A DNA stretch of 64,000 nt, from assembly GCA_041691815.1 (NCBI GenBank), contig JBEPTZ010000008.1:1-64000 (forward strand), in the 5' to 3' direction. The translations under genes were made by a program, and so were the position numbers. This document shows, piece by piece, positions 46,058 to 54,494 of the stretch. The DNA comes from 70-18 sp041691815 (GTDB taxonomy: Bacteria; Pseudomonadota; Alphaproteobacteria; Acetobacterales; Acetobacteraceae). Within the stretch, counting starts at the first letter, position 1. Each line of letters starts with the position of its first letter. The notes beneath the pieces are model-generated. The model saw nothing but the letters and a program-made list of their open reading frames with translations. It was not told where the DNA came from and ran no database searches.

Positions 46058-46762
46058 GTGAATGCCTATCTTCGGAATTTAATGGTTGGCGGTGTGCTGG
46101 CGTTGGCCGCGGTGCATGCGCAAGCGGCAGTGCCGGCGGTGACCTGGACGTTTCAGGGCGTTCCGTTCGTTGAACTTGACGACGGCAATGGCAATCCGGT
46201 GTTTCCGCAGCCGGTCTCTTCCTCACCCCTCGCGGTGACCGGTGGTATCCAGGCCGGCGGCACGATGACGTTCGATACCAGCCATAATCTGATCGCGTTC
46301 AATTTCGTCACCATCGGTACCCCGTTCAGTTTCACCTATACGCAGGCTACGGCCTCCGTCTATGCGCCATCCAGCGACTTCAACCCGTCATGGGGCGGTG
46401 ATCCGGCTGATCGGCCGCTGAACTGGACGTTCCAGGCCTATTCCGGCGGAGCCGAGTATGACCTGATGATCACATTTGCCGCCGGTGGTGATCCGTCCGT
46501 GTGGGGGGCCGGGTCGCTCCCGTCGATCTCCATTGATCCGAGTGGCACCTCCGAATCCTACTCGAGTGCACCGTCGCGGGAGTCTCTCGCGATCGAATCG
46601 ATCGTTAGCCCGAGCGGATATACCCGCATTGGCTCGTCCGACGGTCCCCTGCTGGCTGGCGTTGCGACCCGCATTCCGGAGCCTGCCAGCATGGCGCTGC
46701 TCGGCACCGCGTTGCTGGGCCTCGGCGCCGCGGTTCGTCGCCGCAACCGCAACGCCGCCTGA
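46058..46762 (+). CDS. PEP-CTERM sorting-domain protein
   Basis: A 234-aa exported protein. The GTG start gives a signal peptide (VNAYLRNLMVGGVLALAAVHAQA), a Thr/Ser/Gly-rich beta mature region with no cysteine, and a C-terminal PEP-CTERM tail: IPEPASMALLGTALLGLG, then AAVRRRNRNAA. Such tails are cut by an exosortase during export to the surface, usually with exopolysaccharide. No exosortase lies in this window. The passenger part matches no family I recognise. A sigma-54-type promoter precedes it and a terminator follows. Confidence 0.9.
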   Translation: MNAYLRNLMVGGVLALAAVHAQAAVPAVTWTFQGVPFVELDDGNGNPVFPQPVSSSPLAVTGGIQAGGTMTFDTSHNLIAFNFVTIGTPFSFTYTQATASVYAPSSDFNPSWGGDPADRPLNWTFQAYSGGAEYDLMITFAAGGDPSVWGAGSLPSISIDPSGTSESYSSAPSRESLAIESIVSPSGYTRIGSSDGPLLAGVATRIPEPASMALLGTALLGLGAAVRRRNRNAA

Positions 46763-46791
46763 TCCCAGCCGACCATATTTCAGCCTGAACC

Positions 46792-46822
46792 GGCGCGGCC
46801 TCCTCGGGGGCCGCGCTTTTTT
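46792..46822 (+). terminator. Rho-independent terminator after PEP-CTERM gene
   Basis: GCGCGGCC (46793-46800) pairs with GGCCGCGC (46809-46816), followed by six T. Confidence 0.8.
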
Positions 46823-46884
46823 GCGTTACAACCAGTGCCGCGCCGAATGCGCCGCCGCCGCGGATTTGCCGCGATCGCCGAACA

Positions 46885-46935
46885 TGCTCTAGAACGGAGC
46901 CGCTGCCGACAGCAGCGCCGATCCCGTTCCAGCGC
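46885..46935. repeat. Possible remnant of alphaproteobacterial palindrome
   Basis: TCTAGAACGG pairs with CCCGTTCCAG around an inner GCCGCTG/CAGCG stem. It looks like one degenerate half of the double palindromes at 28651 and 58260. It lies upstream of gpmI. Confidence 0.4.
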
Positions 46936-47027
46936 CCTGTTTTGGCGCGCGATTCAAACCCAGGATGCGACCACAGGCAGCCGTTGCGCGCCGGGGATCG
47001 CCGATCGTCACCGCCGGGAGTTCCGCC

Positions 47028-48554
47028 ATGCCGCCCAAACCCGTCATGCTCGCGATCCTCGATGGCTGGGGCTGGCGCGAGGAGAAGGCGGACAACGCCG
47101 TTCGCCTGGCGCACACCCCGACCTTCGACCGCCTGTGGTCCACCGCCCCGCACGGCTTCCTGATCACCTGCGGCCTGGATGTCGGCCTGCCCGAAGGCCA
47201 GATGGGCAATTCCGAAGTCGGCCATCTCAACATCGGCGCCGGCCGGGTGGTGATGCAGGACCTGCCGCGCGTCACCACCGCCATCAAGGACGGCTCGCTG
47301 GCCACGCTGCCGGAACTGCTGGCGCTGATCGACAAGCTGCGCGCCAGCGGCGGCACCTGCCACCTGTTCGGCCTGGTCTCGCCGGGCGGCGTGCATTCCC
47401 ACCAGGACCACGCGGTGGCGCTGGCCCGGGTGCTGGCCAAGGCCGGCATCCCCACCGCCGCGCATGTCTTCACCGATGGCCGCGACACGCCGCCGCGCGC
47501 CGGCGCGGAGTACGTCGCCCGCTTCCGCGCCGCCCTGCCGGACAGCATCCCGATCGCCACAATCAGCGGCCGCTACTACGCGATGGATCGCGACAAGCGC
47601 TGGGAGCGGGTGGCCAAGGCGTACCTCGCCATGGCCGAGGCCCGTGGCCCGCATTTCGCCGACGCCGCCAGCGCCATCGACGCGGCCTATGGCGCCAACA
47701 TCACCGACGAGTTCATCGTGCCGGCGGTGATCGGCAACTATAAGGGTATGCAGGACGGCGACGCGCTGCTCTGCTTCAACTACCGCGCCGACCGGGTGCG
47801 GCAGCTCTTCGCCCCGCTGGCGGTGCCCGGCTTCGCCGATTTCCCGCTGCCCCGCCAGATCAAATTCGTCGCCGCCGTCGGCATGACCCGCTACAGCGAC
47901 GCGCTGGCGCCGTACATGACCGCATTGTTCCCGCCGCAGGTGATGCACAACCTGCTCGGCCAGGTGGTCGCCGCCGCCGGGCTGCGCCAGCTCCGCATGG
48001 CGGAGACCGAGAAATACCCGCACGTCACCTATTTCCTGAACGGCGGCATCGAGACACCGAACGACCGCGAGGACCGCATCATGGTGCCCTCGCCGAAGGT
48101 CGCCACCTATGACCTGCAGCCGGAGATGTCGGCGCCGGAACTGACCGCCAAGGCGGTGGAGGCGATCGGCCGCGGCCTCTACGACCTGATCGTGCTGAAC
48201 TTCGCCAACGCCGATATGGTCGGCCACACCGGCAGCCTGACGGCGGCGATCGCCGCTGTGGAAGCGGTCGACACCGGCCTTGGCCGCATTGCCGACGCCA
48301 TCGCCAAGGCCGGCGGTGCGCTGCTGGTCACCGCCGACCACGGCAACAGCGAACTGATGCGCGACCCCGAAACCGGCGGCCCGCACACCGCCCATACCAC
48401 CAACAAGGTGCCGGTCATGCTCCAGGGCGCGCCGGCGGGCACCGCCCTGCATGATGGTCGGCTGGCCGATATCGCGCCCACCTTGCTGGCGCTGCTTGGC
48501 CTGCCCCAGCCGAAAGAGATGACTGGGCTAAGCCTTATCAGCAAGCAGAAGTGA
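47028..48554 (+). CDS. gpmI: 2,3-bisphosphoglycerate-independent phosphoglycerate mutase
   Basis: A 508-aa dimanganese enzyme interconverting 3- and 2-phosphoglycerate in glycolysis. Metal and catalytic sites: MLAILDGWGWRE (residues 7-18), GQMGNSEVGHLNIGAGRVV with the phospho-Ser near 63, FTDGRDTPP near 148, NFANADMVGHTG near 392 and VTADHGNSE near 438. The start at MPPKPVML matches the family. It heads gpmI-envC-ctpA-deacetylase-rppH, a common alphaproteobacterial order. Confidence 0.96.
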   Translation: MPPKPVMLAILDGWGWREEKADNAVRLAHTPTFDRLWSTAPHGFLITCGLDVGLPEGQMGNSEVGHLNIGAGRVVMQDLPRVTTAIKDGSLATLPELLALIDKLRASGGTCHLFGLVSPGGVHSHQDHAVALARVLAKAGIPTAAHVFTDGRDTPPRAGAEYVARFRAALPDSIPIATISGRYYAMDRDKRWERVAKAYLAMAEARGPHFADAASAIDAAYGANITDEFIVPAVIGNYKGMQDGDALLCFNYRADRVRQLFAPLAVPGFADFPLPRQIKFVAAVGMTRYSDALAPYMTALFPPQVMHNLLGQVVAAAGLRQLRMAETEKYPHVTYFLNGGIETPNDREDRIMVPSPKVATYDLQPEMSAPELTAKAVEAIGRGLYDLIVLNFANADMVGHTGSLTAAIAAVEAVDTGLGRIADAIAKAGGALLVTADHGNSELMRDPETGGPHTAHTTNKVPVMLQGAPAGTALHDGRLADIAPTLLALLGLPQPKEMTGLSLISKQK

Positions 48555-49894
48555 AGAGACAAGGAAGCACTTCTTTTTGTGAACAAAAAGAAGCAAAAAA
48601 ACTTTTCATCCATTGGAGACTCCGGCCTCTCCGCCCCACCGCTGCCGCAAGGCGGATAAAAGTTTTTTGGCTCTTTTTTTCAAAAAAGAGCGTCTTCCTC
48701 GCCTTGCTGATCGCCACCTCCGCCACCGCCGCCCCCACCCGCCAGCAGTTGCGCCAGGCCGAGCGCACCCGGGCCGCCGAACTGAAAGTCCAGCAGGACG
48801 CCGCCGCGCGGGCCGATGCGGCGCGCGCCGACGCCGTTCGCCTCACCGCCGCGCAATCCGAGGCGCTGGCGCATCTGCGCGACGCCGAAGCCGCCACCGA
48901 GGCCGCCGCCGCCCGCATCGCAGCCCTGGAGCAGCGTCGCCGCGAGGCCCAGGCCAGGCTCGACCGCCGCAGTGCCGACATGGTGCCGCTGCTGCCGCTG
49001 CTGGAGCGGCTGTCGCTGTACCCCGCCGAAACCCTGCTGGCGCTGAACCTGCCGCCGGAGCAGGCGATCCGCGGCATGCTGGTGCTGGGCGGCCTGGCCC
49101 GGCAGTTGGAGCAGGATGCCAGGGCGTTGCGTGGCGAACAGGCCAGGGTGGCGCTGCTGCAGGCCCAGGTAAGCGCCGAGCTTCCGGCGCTGGAGGCGGC
49201 GCGAAACGCGCAGCAGGCCGCCGCCGATGCGCTGGACACCCAACTCGCCACCAGCCGCGACACCCTGCACGGCGCCGAGGCCGATGCCGAGCAGGCCGCC
49301 AAACGCGCCGCCACCGCCGCCGCCCGTGCCGACGACCTGCGCGCCGCAATCGCCGCATTGGAAGCCGCCCGCCGCGCCGCCGAGGCCCGCGCCCGCGCCG
49401 AGGCCGCCCAGGCCGCCCGCAGCAAACAGGCCGCCGAGGCCGAGGCCGCCCGCAACCGGCAGGAGGCGCTGGCCCGCCCGGCCGGCCCTGGGCTGGCGCC
49501 CGACCGCCCGGCCGCCGGCGCCCCGGTGGCCGGGCACGTGGTGCGCCATTGGGGCGACACCACCATCGGCGGCCCGGCGATGGGGGTCACCTACCAGGCG
49601 GTGGCGCGCGCCCGCGTGGTGTCGCCCTGCACCGGCAAGGTGGTGTTCGCCGCGCCGTTCCGCAGCTTCGGCAATCTGATGATCATCGATTGCGGCGGCG
49701 GCTATCATTTCGTGCTGTCCGGCTTCGCGCAGATGGATGCGCCCATCGGCCGCCGCGTCGCCGCCGGCGCGCCGGTGGGGGTGATGCCGGACTGGGACCC
49801 CAAATCCGGTGGCGAGCGCCCATTACTTTATGTTGAGTTGCGTCACAACGATTCCCCGGTTGATCCTGCGACGTTCCTGCGTGGCAAGGGCTAG
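48551..49894 (+). CDS. EnvC-like murein hydrolase activator
   Basis: An exported coiled-coil protein with a C-terminal LytM (M23-like) domain, expected to activate cell-separation amidases rather than cut murein itself. The coiled coil (about residues 75-310) is Ala/Arg/Glu-rich. The LytM domain (VVSPCTGKVVFAA; DCGGGYHFVLSGF; LLYVELRHN) lacks the HxH metal ligands of active enzymes. The start is a problem: no ATG, GTG or TTG gives a normal signal peptide, whose hydrophobic part (VFLALLIATSATAAP) follows directly on the hairpin element. The GTG at 48551, overlapping the gpmI stop, reads through the whole element and gives 447 aa. Confidence 0.8.
   Translation: MKRQGSTSFCEQKEAKKLFIHWRLRPLRPTAAARRIKVFWLFFSKKSVFLALLIATSATAAPTRQQLRQAERTRAAELKVQQDAAARADAARADAVRLTAAQSEALAHLRDAEAATEAAAARIAALEQRRREAQARLDRRSADMVPLLPLLERLSLYPAETLLALNLPPEQAIRGMLVLGGLARQLEQDARALRGEQARVALLQAQVSAELPALEAARNAQQAAADALDTQLATSRDTLHGAEADAEQAAKRAATAAARADDLRAAIAALEAARRAAEARARAEAAQAARSKQAAEAEAARNRQEALARPAGPGLAPDRPAAGAPVAGHVVRHWGDTTIGGPAMGVTYQAVARARVVSPCTGKVVFAAPFRSFGNLMIIDCGGGYHFVLSGFAQMDAPIGRRVAAGAPVGVMPDWDPKSGGERPLLYVELRHNDSPVDPATFLRGKG
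48570..48691. repeat. AT-hairpin composite element (copy 9), upstream part of envC frame
   Basis: The left hairpin is CTTCTTTTTG against CAAAAAGAAG (48570-48593), then CAAAAAAACTTTTCATCC. The core has GGAGACTCCGG and CCGCAAGGCGG. The right hairpin is GCTCTTTTTTT against AAAAAAGAGC (48670-48691). It lies between gpmI and the EnvC-like gene and within the latter's open frame. Confidence 0.8.
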
Positions 49895-50022
49895 GGAACT
49901 ACGCTAGGTATAGGAATCGGCCGTGATCTGCCTATCTGGGCAAGGTTGCCCACGGACGGACTTGGGTTGTGACATTTGAATGAACAGCGACGGCCGTCGT
50001 CGCCGCGCGAGAGGGACTGGGA

Positions 50023-51474
50023 ATGAAGCTTCGCACCGGGCTGCTGCTGAGCGCCGCGTTCGCCGTCGGCGTTCTGGCTGGCCCCGTTGTCGGCGTGGGC
50101 GGCAGGCACGCGGCTGGCGTTCTGCAACATCAGTTCGCCGGCGTGCTGTTCCCGGCTGCCTGGGCGCAGGCCTCGCCGGCCAAGCCGGACGACGCGGCAA
50201 CGGCTGACACCAAGCCCGCCGACAAGGCCGAGACCTACCGCCTGCTCAACCTGTTCGCCGACGTGTTCGAGCGGGTGCGGGCCGAATATGTGCAGCCGGT
50301 GCCCGACAAGGAGCTGATCGAGAACGCCATCAACGGCATGCTCACCGGGCTCGACCCGCACAGCAACTACATGAACGCCAAGCAGTACCAGGACATGCGG
50401 GTGCAGACCCGCGGCGAGTTCGGCGGCCTGGGCATCGAGGTGACGCAGGAGGGCGGCTGGATCAAGGTGATCAGCCCGATCGACGACACCCCGGCCAGCC
50501 GCGCCGGCGTCAAGGCCGGGGACCTCATCACCCAGATCGACGGCAGGACGGTGCAGGGCCTGAGCCTGAACGACGCGGTCGACAAGATGCGCGGCAAGCC
50601 GGACACCGAGATCAACCTGACCATCCGCCGCCAGGGCGTGGACAAGCCGGTCCAGCTGTCGATGAAGCGCGAGGTGATCAAGATCCAGGTTGCCAAGTCG
50701 CATCTGGAGGCGCCGGATATCGCCTATATCCGCCTCACCAGTTTCAGCGAGCAGACCGACGCCGGCCTGCGCGCCGCCTTCACCAAGCTGCAGGCCGAGG
50801 CGCATGGCAAGCTGCGCGGCGTGGTGCTGGACCTGCGCAACAACCCCGGCGGCCTGCTCGACCAGGCGATCGCGGTGTCGGACGATTTCCTCAACCAGGG
50901 CGAGATCGTCTCCACCCGCACCCGCCAGCCGCAGGACGGCCAGCGCTGGAACGCGAAGGCCGGCGATATTACCGACGGCCTGCCGGTGGTGGTGCTGATC
51001 AACGCCGGCTCGGCCTCGGCCAGCGAGATCGTCACCGGCGCGTTGCAGGACCAGCGGCGCGCCATCGTGCTGGGCACCCGCAGCTTCGGCAAGGGCAGCG
51101 TGCAGACGGTGATGCCGCTGCCTGGCGGCGGCGCCATGCGGCTGACCACCGCGCGCTACTACACGCCGTCCGGCCGTTCGATCCAGGGGCTTGGAATCAC
51201 ACCGGATATCGAGGTGAGCGAGACACGCGTTGAGGCGCCGAGCTTCGGCCCGTCGCATGAGGCGGATCTGCGCGGTGCCATTGCCAACACCGGCGGGGCG
51301 CCGCAGAACGCGGCACCGCCGCGCAACGATCTGCCGGCGATCGCCAAGGAAATCCCGAAGCTGCCGCCGGAAAACCAGCCGAAATACGATCCGGCCGATT
51401 TCAAGACCGATTTCCAGTTGCAACAGGCGCTGCGGGTGCTGCACGCCATGCCGGCCCCCGGCGCCAAGCCCTAA
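50023..51474 (+). CDS. ctpA: S41 family C-terminal processing protease
   Basis: A 483-aa periplasmic protease with a signal peptide (MKLRTGLLLSAAFAVGVLAG). The PDZ domain lies about residues 125-205 (EFGGLGIEVTQEGGWIKVIS; GVKAGDLITQIDG). The S41 core follows, with LRNNPGGLLDQAI, the catalytic serine in INAGSASASEIV near residue 330 and lysine in GTRSFGKGSVQT near 356. A Pro-rich tail of about 70 residues ends the chain. It trims C-terminal tails of envelope proteins such as murein enzymes, in keeping with its EnvC-like and deacetylase-like neighbours. Confidence 0.95.
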   Translation: MKLRTGLLLSAAFAVGVLAGPVVGVGGRHAAGVLQHQFAGVLFPAAWAQASPAKPDDAATADTKPADKAETYRLLNLFADVFERVRAEYVQPVPDKELIENAINGMLTGLDPHSNYMNAKQYQDMRVQTRGEFGGLGIEVTQEGGWIKVISPIDDTPASRAGVKAGDLITQIDGRTVQGLSLNDAVDKMRGKPDTEINLTIRRQGVDKPVQLSMKREVIKIQVAKSHLEAPDIAYIRLTSFSEQTDAGLRAAFTKLQAEAHGKLRGVVLDLRNNPGGLLDQAIAVSDDFLNQGEIVSTRTRQPQDGQRWNAKAGDITDGLPVVVLINAGSASASEIVTGALQDQRRAIVLGTRSFGKGSVQTVMPLPGGGAMRLTTARYYTPSGRSIQGLGITPDIEVSETRVEAPSFGPSHEADLRGAIANTGGAPQNAAPPRNDLPAIAKEIPKLPPENQPKYDPADFKTDFQLQQALRVLHAMPAPGAKP

Positions 51475-51477
51475 AGG

Positions 51478-51516
51478 GTAAGAGTTTTTTGGTTCTTTTT
51501 TGCAAAAAAGAACCCT
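51478..51516. repeat. AT-hairpin element, right half (copy 10)
   Basis: GTAAGAGTTTTTTGG is followed by a perfect palindrome of GGTTCTTTTTTG against CAAAAAAGAACC (51491-51514). The core and left hairpin are absent. It lies between ctpA and the deacetylase-like gene. Confidence 0.75.
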
Positions 51517-51543
51517 TCCTTGCTTCCTGAGGAGCCAACTGCC

Positions 51544-52608
51544 GTGGCCGCACCTCCCCGCACTCCAGCACGCCGCAGCGGGTGGCGGGGATTGGTGTGG
51601 TTCTGGGCGATCGTTCTGCTGGTCGCCGCGGCCGGGGCGGGCATGTTGCAGTATCTCGGACCGCCGGATGCGGTGATTGTGCATTCGAATGCACCGCCAG
51701 CCGCGTATGCCCCGGTGGCGACCAAAGCGCCGGCTCCGGTGGCAGCGAAATTGGCCGATATCGGGCCGGTTCATGCGGCCGGTGCGCCGATTTTGCCGCC
51801 CGATCCGGCACTTCTGACGCCGATTCCGGGCAGTGAATCCAGCCTGCCGCGGATCGGGCCGGATGGGCGGATGCCGATGCGGGTCTATGCCGCCGGCTAC
51901 GACCCGGCCGACGCGCGGCCCAGGGTGGCGATCCTGCTGGCCAATATCGCGATGGGCGAGCAGGACAGCGAAGACGCCATCAAGACGCTGCCGCCGGCGG
52001 TTTCGCTGGCGGTTTCACCCTATGCGCCGAATCCCGGCCGGCTGGTGGAGCTGGCGCGGGCGACCGGGCATGAGTTGCTGATCGGCATTCCGATGGAGCC
52101 GCAGGGCTACGCGATGAACGATCCCGGCCCGATGGCGCTGATGACCGGGCTGTCGCCGGCGGAGAATGCGGCAAGGCTGGATAAGGTGCTGGCGCTGTTC
52201 AACGGCTATGCCGGGGCGACCGGGGCGATGGGCAACGGGCTGCGCGGCGAGCGCTATGCCGCCTCGGCGCAGATTGTGCCGATGTTGCAGGAGCTTGCGC
52301 AGCGTGGGCTGTTCTATATCGATCCGCGACAGGGCGGCAAGTTGCCGGCGGCCGGTGCCCGGTTGGCCAGCCGGGCGGTTGACCTGGTGCTGGACGAACC
52401 GCCATTGCGCACCGAGATCGAGGCCAAGCTGGCGCGGCTGGTGCAGTTGGCGCGCGACCATGGCAGCGCGCTGGGGCTGGCCGATGGGCCGTCGCCGGTG
52501 ACCACCGGGCGGATTGCTGCCTGGGCGGCGACGTTGAAGCAGCAGGGGCTGGTGCTGGTGCCGGTGAGCGCGCTGATTGCTCCGCCAACCGTGGAGGCGA
52601 AGCCATGA
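51544..52608 (+). CDS. Divergent polysaccharide deacetylase (YibQ-type)
   Basis: A 354-aa membrane-anchored periplasmic protein with one N-terminal helix (GLVWFWAIVLLVAAAGAGML, residues 19-38), a variable Ala/Pro linker and a deacetylase-like barrel (about 120-350) of the divergent polysaccharide deacetylase family. It includes RPRVAILLANIAMG, LAVSPYAPN, ELLIGIPMEPQGYAMNDPGP and DPRQGGKLPA. GTG at 51544 is chosen because GAGGAG lies nine bases upstream. Its place after envC and ctpA is conserved and points to murein or cell-division work. The linker's VHSNA is encoded by the recurrent palindrome. Confidence 0.9.
   Translation: MAAPPRTPARRSGWRGLVWFWAIVLLVAAAGAGMLQYLGPPDAVIVHSNAPPAAYAPVATKAPAPVAAKLADIGPVHAAGAPILPPDPALLTPIPGSESSLPRIGPDGRMPMRVYAAGYDPADARPRVAILLANIAMGEQDSEDAIKTLPPAVSLAVSPYAPNPGRLVELARATGHELLIGIPMEPQGYAMNDPGPMALMTGLSPAENAARLDKVLALFNGYAGATGAMGNGLRGERYAASAQIVPMLQELAQRGLFYIDPRQGGKLPAAGARLASRAVDLVLDEPPLRTEIEAKLARLVQLARDHGSALGLADGPSPVTTGRIAAWAATLKQQGLVLVPVSALIAPPTVEAKP
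51681..51692. repeat. GCATTCGAATGC palindrome, site 4
   Basis: The exact 12-mer is extended to a 16-bp palindrome (51679-51694). It lies in the linker-coding part of the deacetylase-like gene, in the Val-His-Ser-Asn-Ala frame. Confidence 0.8.
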
Positions 52609-53087
52609 GCGAGTTGCCGTATCGGCCGAATGTCGGTGCCGTGCTGTTCAATGCCGAGGGGCGGGTGTTCGTCGCCCGCCGCGCCGATCTGCCGAATGCC
52701 GAGGGGGCACCCGGCGGCTGGCAGTTGCCGCAGGGTGGGATCGATGAAGGCGAGGACCCGCGCGGGGCGGTGCTGCGTGAACTGGCCGAGGAGATCGGCA
52801 CCGATCGCGCCGAGATCATCGGCGAGCATCCGGGCTGGCTCAGCTATGATCTGCCGCCGGAGTTGCTGGGGGTGGCGCTGCGCGGGCGGTTCCGTGGCCA
52901 GCGGCAGCGCTGGTTCGCGCTGCGGTTTTTCGGCGTTGATGCCGATATTCGGCTGGACGCCGACCCGCATCCCGAGTTCGATGCCTGGCGCTGGGCGGCG
53001 CTGGCCGAGTTGCCGCTGCTGGCGGCGCCGTTCAAACGCGACATCTATGTGGTGCTGGCGGAGTCGTTCCGGAGCTTTGCGCGGTAG
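52605..53087 (+). CDS. rppH: RNA pyrophosphohydrolase RppH
   Basis: A 160-aa Nudix hydrolase that removes pyrophosphate from mRNA 5' ends and so triggers decay. YRPNVGAVLFN opens the chain (residues 6-16). The Nudix box, GGIDEGEDPRGAVLRELAEE then IGT, spans about 45-67. WRWAALAELP and the terminal FKRDIYVVLAE are characteristic of RppH. The ATG overlaps the previous stop by four bases. Confidence 0.95.
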   Translation: MSELPYRPNVGAVLFNAEGRVFVARRADLPNAEGAPGGWQLPQGGIDEGEDPRGAVLRELAEEIGTDRAEIIGEHPGWLSYDLPPELLGVALRGRFRGQRQRWFALRFFGVDADIRLDADPHPEFDAWRWAALAELPLLAAPFKRDIYVVLAESFRSFAR

Positions 53088-53090
53088 CAT

Positions 53091-53122
53091 AAAAAAACCG
53101 GCAGCCTCTCGGCCGCCGGTTC
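53091..53122 (-). terminator. Terminator between rppH and second PEP-CTERM gene
   Basis: Read on the minus strand, AACCGGC pairs with GCCGGTT around a GGCC-type inner stem and runs into TTTTTTT. It serves the PEP-CTERM gene and lies just after the convergent rppH stop. Confidence 0.78.
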
Positions 53123-53158
53123 GATCACTGAAATGAGTCGGTAGGTTCAGATTAAATC

Positions 53159-53941
53159 TCAGCTCCGGCGGCGGCGGCGGATCATCATCCCGAGGCCAAG
53201 CAGGCCGGTGCCCAGCAACGCCATGCTGGCGGGTTCCGGAACACCCGGCGGAGGGGTTTCCACATAGTGATATGCCAACGCCAGGTTCAGCGTCTCGTCG
53301 GTCGTCACCGTCTGCTGGACGTTCCCGCTTGATGCACCCGTGGTAACATAGGTCGAGGTGCCGAACACGACCGTGTAATTCCCGGCGCCGACGAGGGCGG
53401 CATCAATCGACCCCAAATTCACCAGGGTAAACAACTTGGAGAAGCTAACGGGGGAACTGTTCCCGGCGAGGATAGTGCCCACAACCTGGTTCGAAAGCAG
53501 GTCGCCAGAGGACACATTGAAATTAACGGACGACGGGCTATTGCCGTTCAGCCCCGATGAGAATGCTCCAACGATGGTAGTGCCCGCCAGCCCTGAAGTC
53601 GTGATGTTGTCGGTGCTGATCGAGACGGCCTGCGCATCCACGGTGCCCGTGGCGGTCACGCTGCCATGCGTGGTGTAACTCCCGCTGATCGTCACGGTCA
53701 TGCCGGTCAGCGTTTGGCCGGTGGGCGTGCCGAGGGAACCCCATTGCGGGATGTCGAACTGGAACTGCGCATCGGTCTGCCCGGTCGCCGTTGCGCCGTA
53801 GCTGCAGGTGCCAGCGGCACAGGTGTACGCGGTGGTAACTCCGGCAAGGATCGGCGACGCCAATGCCCCTGTCGTCGCACCCATCATACCAAGAGCCGCC
53901 ACCGCCCCAACCGTTAAAGCGCCCTTAAAATTTCCAAGCAC
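53159..53941 (-). CDS. PEP-CTERM protein with choice-of-anchor E-like passenger
   Basis: A 260-aa exported protein: signal peptide (LTVGAVAALGMMGATTGALA), Thr/Ser/Gly-rich beta passenger, and a PEP-CTERM tail VPEPASMALLGTGLLGLG, then MMIRRRRRS. The passenger has FDIPQWGSLGTPTGQTLTGM early and LNLALAYHYVETPPPG late, the layout of choice-of-anchor E proteins, in which one passenger type occurs with different surface-anchoring tails. The tail closely matches that of the other PEP-CTERM protein 7 kb away. The exosortase must be elsewhere. Confidence 0.9.
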   Translation of the reverse strand: MLGNFKGALTVGAVAALGMMGATTGALASPILAGVTTAYTCAAGTCSYGATATGQTDAQFQFDIPQWGSLGTPTGQTLTGMTVTISGSYTTHGSVTATGTVDAQAVSISTDNITTSGLAGTTIVGAFSSGLNGNSPSSVNFNVSSGDLLSNQVVGTILAGNSSPVSFSKLFTLVNLGSIDAALVGAGNYTVVFGTSTYVTTGASSGNVQQTVTTDETLNLALAYHYVETPPPGVPEPASMALLGTGLLGLGMMIRRRRRS

Positions 53942-54263
53942 CGAAACTCTCCTTCAAAATCCACATCAACGGATCAGCGAGACCGTCCTGGCTAGGTTGT
54001 AAGCAGGATACGTGCCAGAGATAAATCGTCAGGAATTTCAATTGCATATCAATTCCCACGGAGCGGATGGGCAACCAAGTGTAAAAAACCCCGACACGCT
54101 GACGCAGGGGGATTGGCACGGCAATCGTGCCGGTCAGCCAACAAAGTATCTGAAAGACAGTTTAAGACATTGAAAAATCGAATAAATTCCGACTTCGGTC
54201 ATCCGTCTGGACGATCTGGCTGGCGCCTTGCGGCTGTAAAGTTTTCCGACTCACAAGCGGCGC
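53942..54263. other. Intergenic stretch upstream of second PEP-CTERM gene
   Basis: A 322-base, comparatively AT-rich region. It holds a weak sigma-54-like site (54042-54060, minus strand) and an inverted repeat GGCACG-GCAAT-CGTGCC (54115-54131). No ORF with a convincing ribosome site is visible. Confidence 0.5.
54042..54060 (-). promoter_or_regulatory. Weak sigma-54-like site upstream of PEP-CTERM gene
   Basis: Minus strand TGGGAATTGATATGCA has GG and GC 10 bases apart as RpoN requires, but differs from consensus at several other positions. It lies about 100 bases before the gene, similar to the better site at 45920. Confidence 0.35.
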
Positions 54264-54452
54264 CTACTCCTGCGGATCGGGCTCCAGCCGGGCGCCGCGC
54301 AGGGTTTGGTCAGAGCGGATTTTTTCCAACGTTTCCAGCCTCTTTTCGGCCTTGGTCCGGCCGTGCAGCAGCCGCTGCTGCTGGGCGGTGGCGTCGGCCT
54401 CGGCGCGGTCGCGCTGCTTCCTGGCGCGGCGGAGGTTGACGATCTCGGCCAT
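54264..54452 (-). CDS. DUF4169 family protein
   Basis: A 62-aa basic helical protein starting MAEIVNLRRARKQRDRAEAD, the recognised opening of the DUF4169 family of small alphaproteobacterial proteins. The rest (GRTKAEKRLETLEKIRSDQT) is charged and probably a single long helix. Function unknown. It starts 42 bases from the divergent dienelactone hydrolase gene. Confidence 0.85.
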   Translation of the reverse strand: MAEIVNLRRARKQRDRAEADATAQQQRLLHGRTKAEKRLETLEKIRSDQTLRGARLEPDPQE

Positions 54453-54494
54453 GGGTCCATCCTTCCGGTGCAACGCGTGACAGGGAGACCCGCC

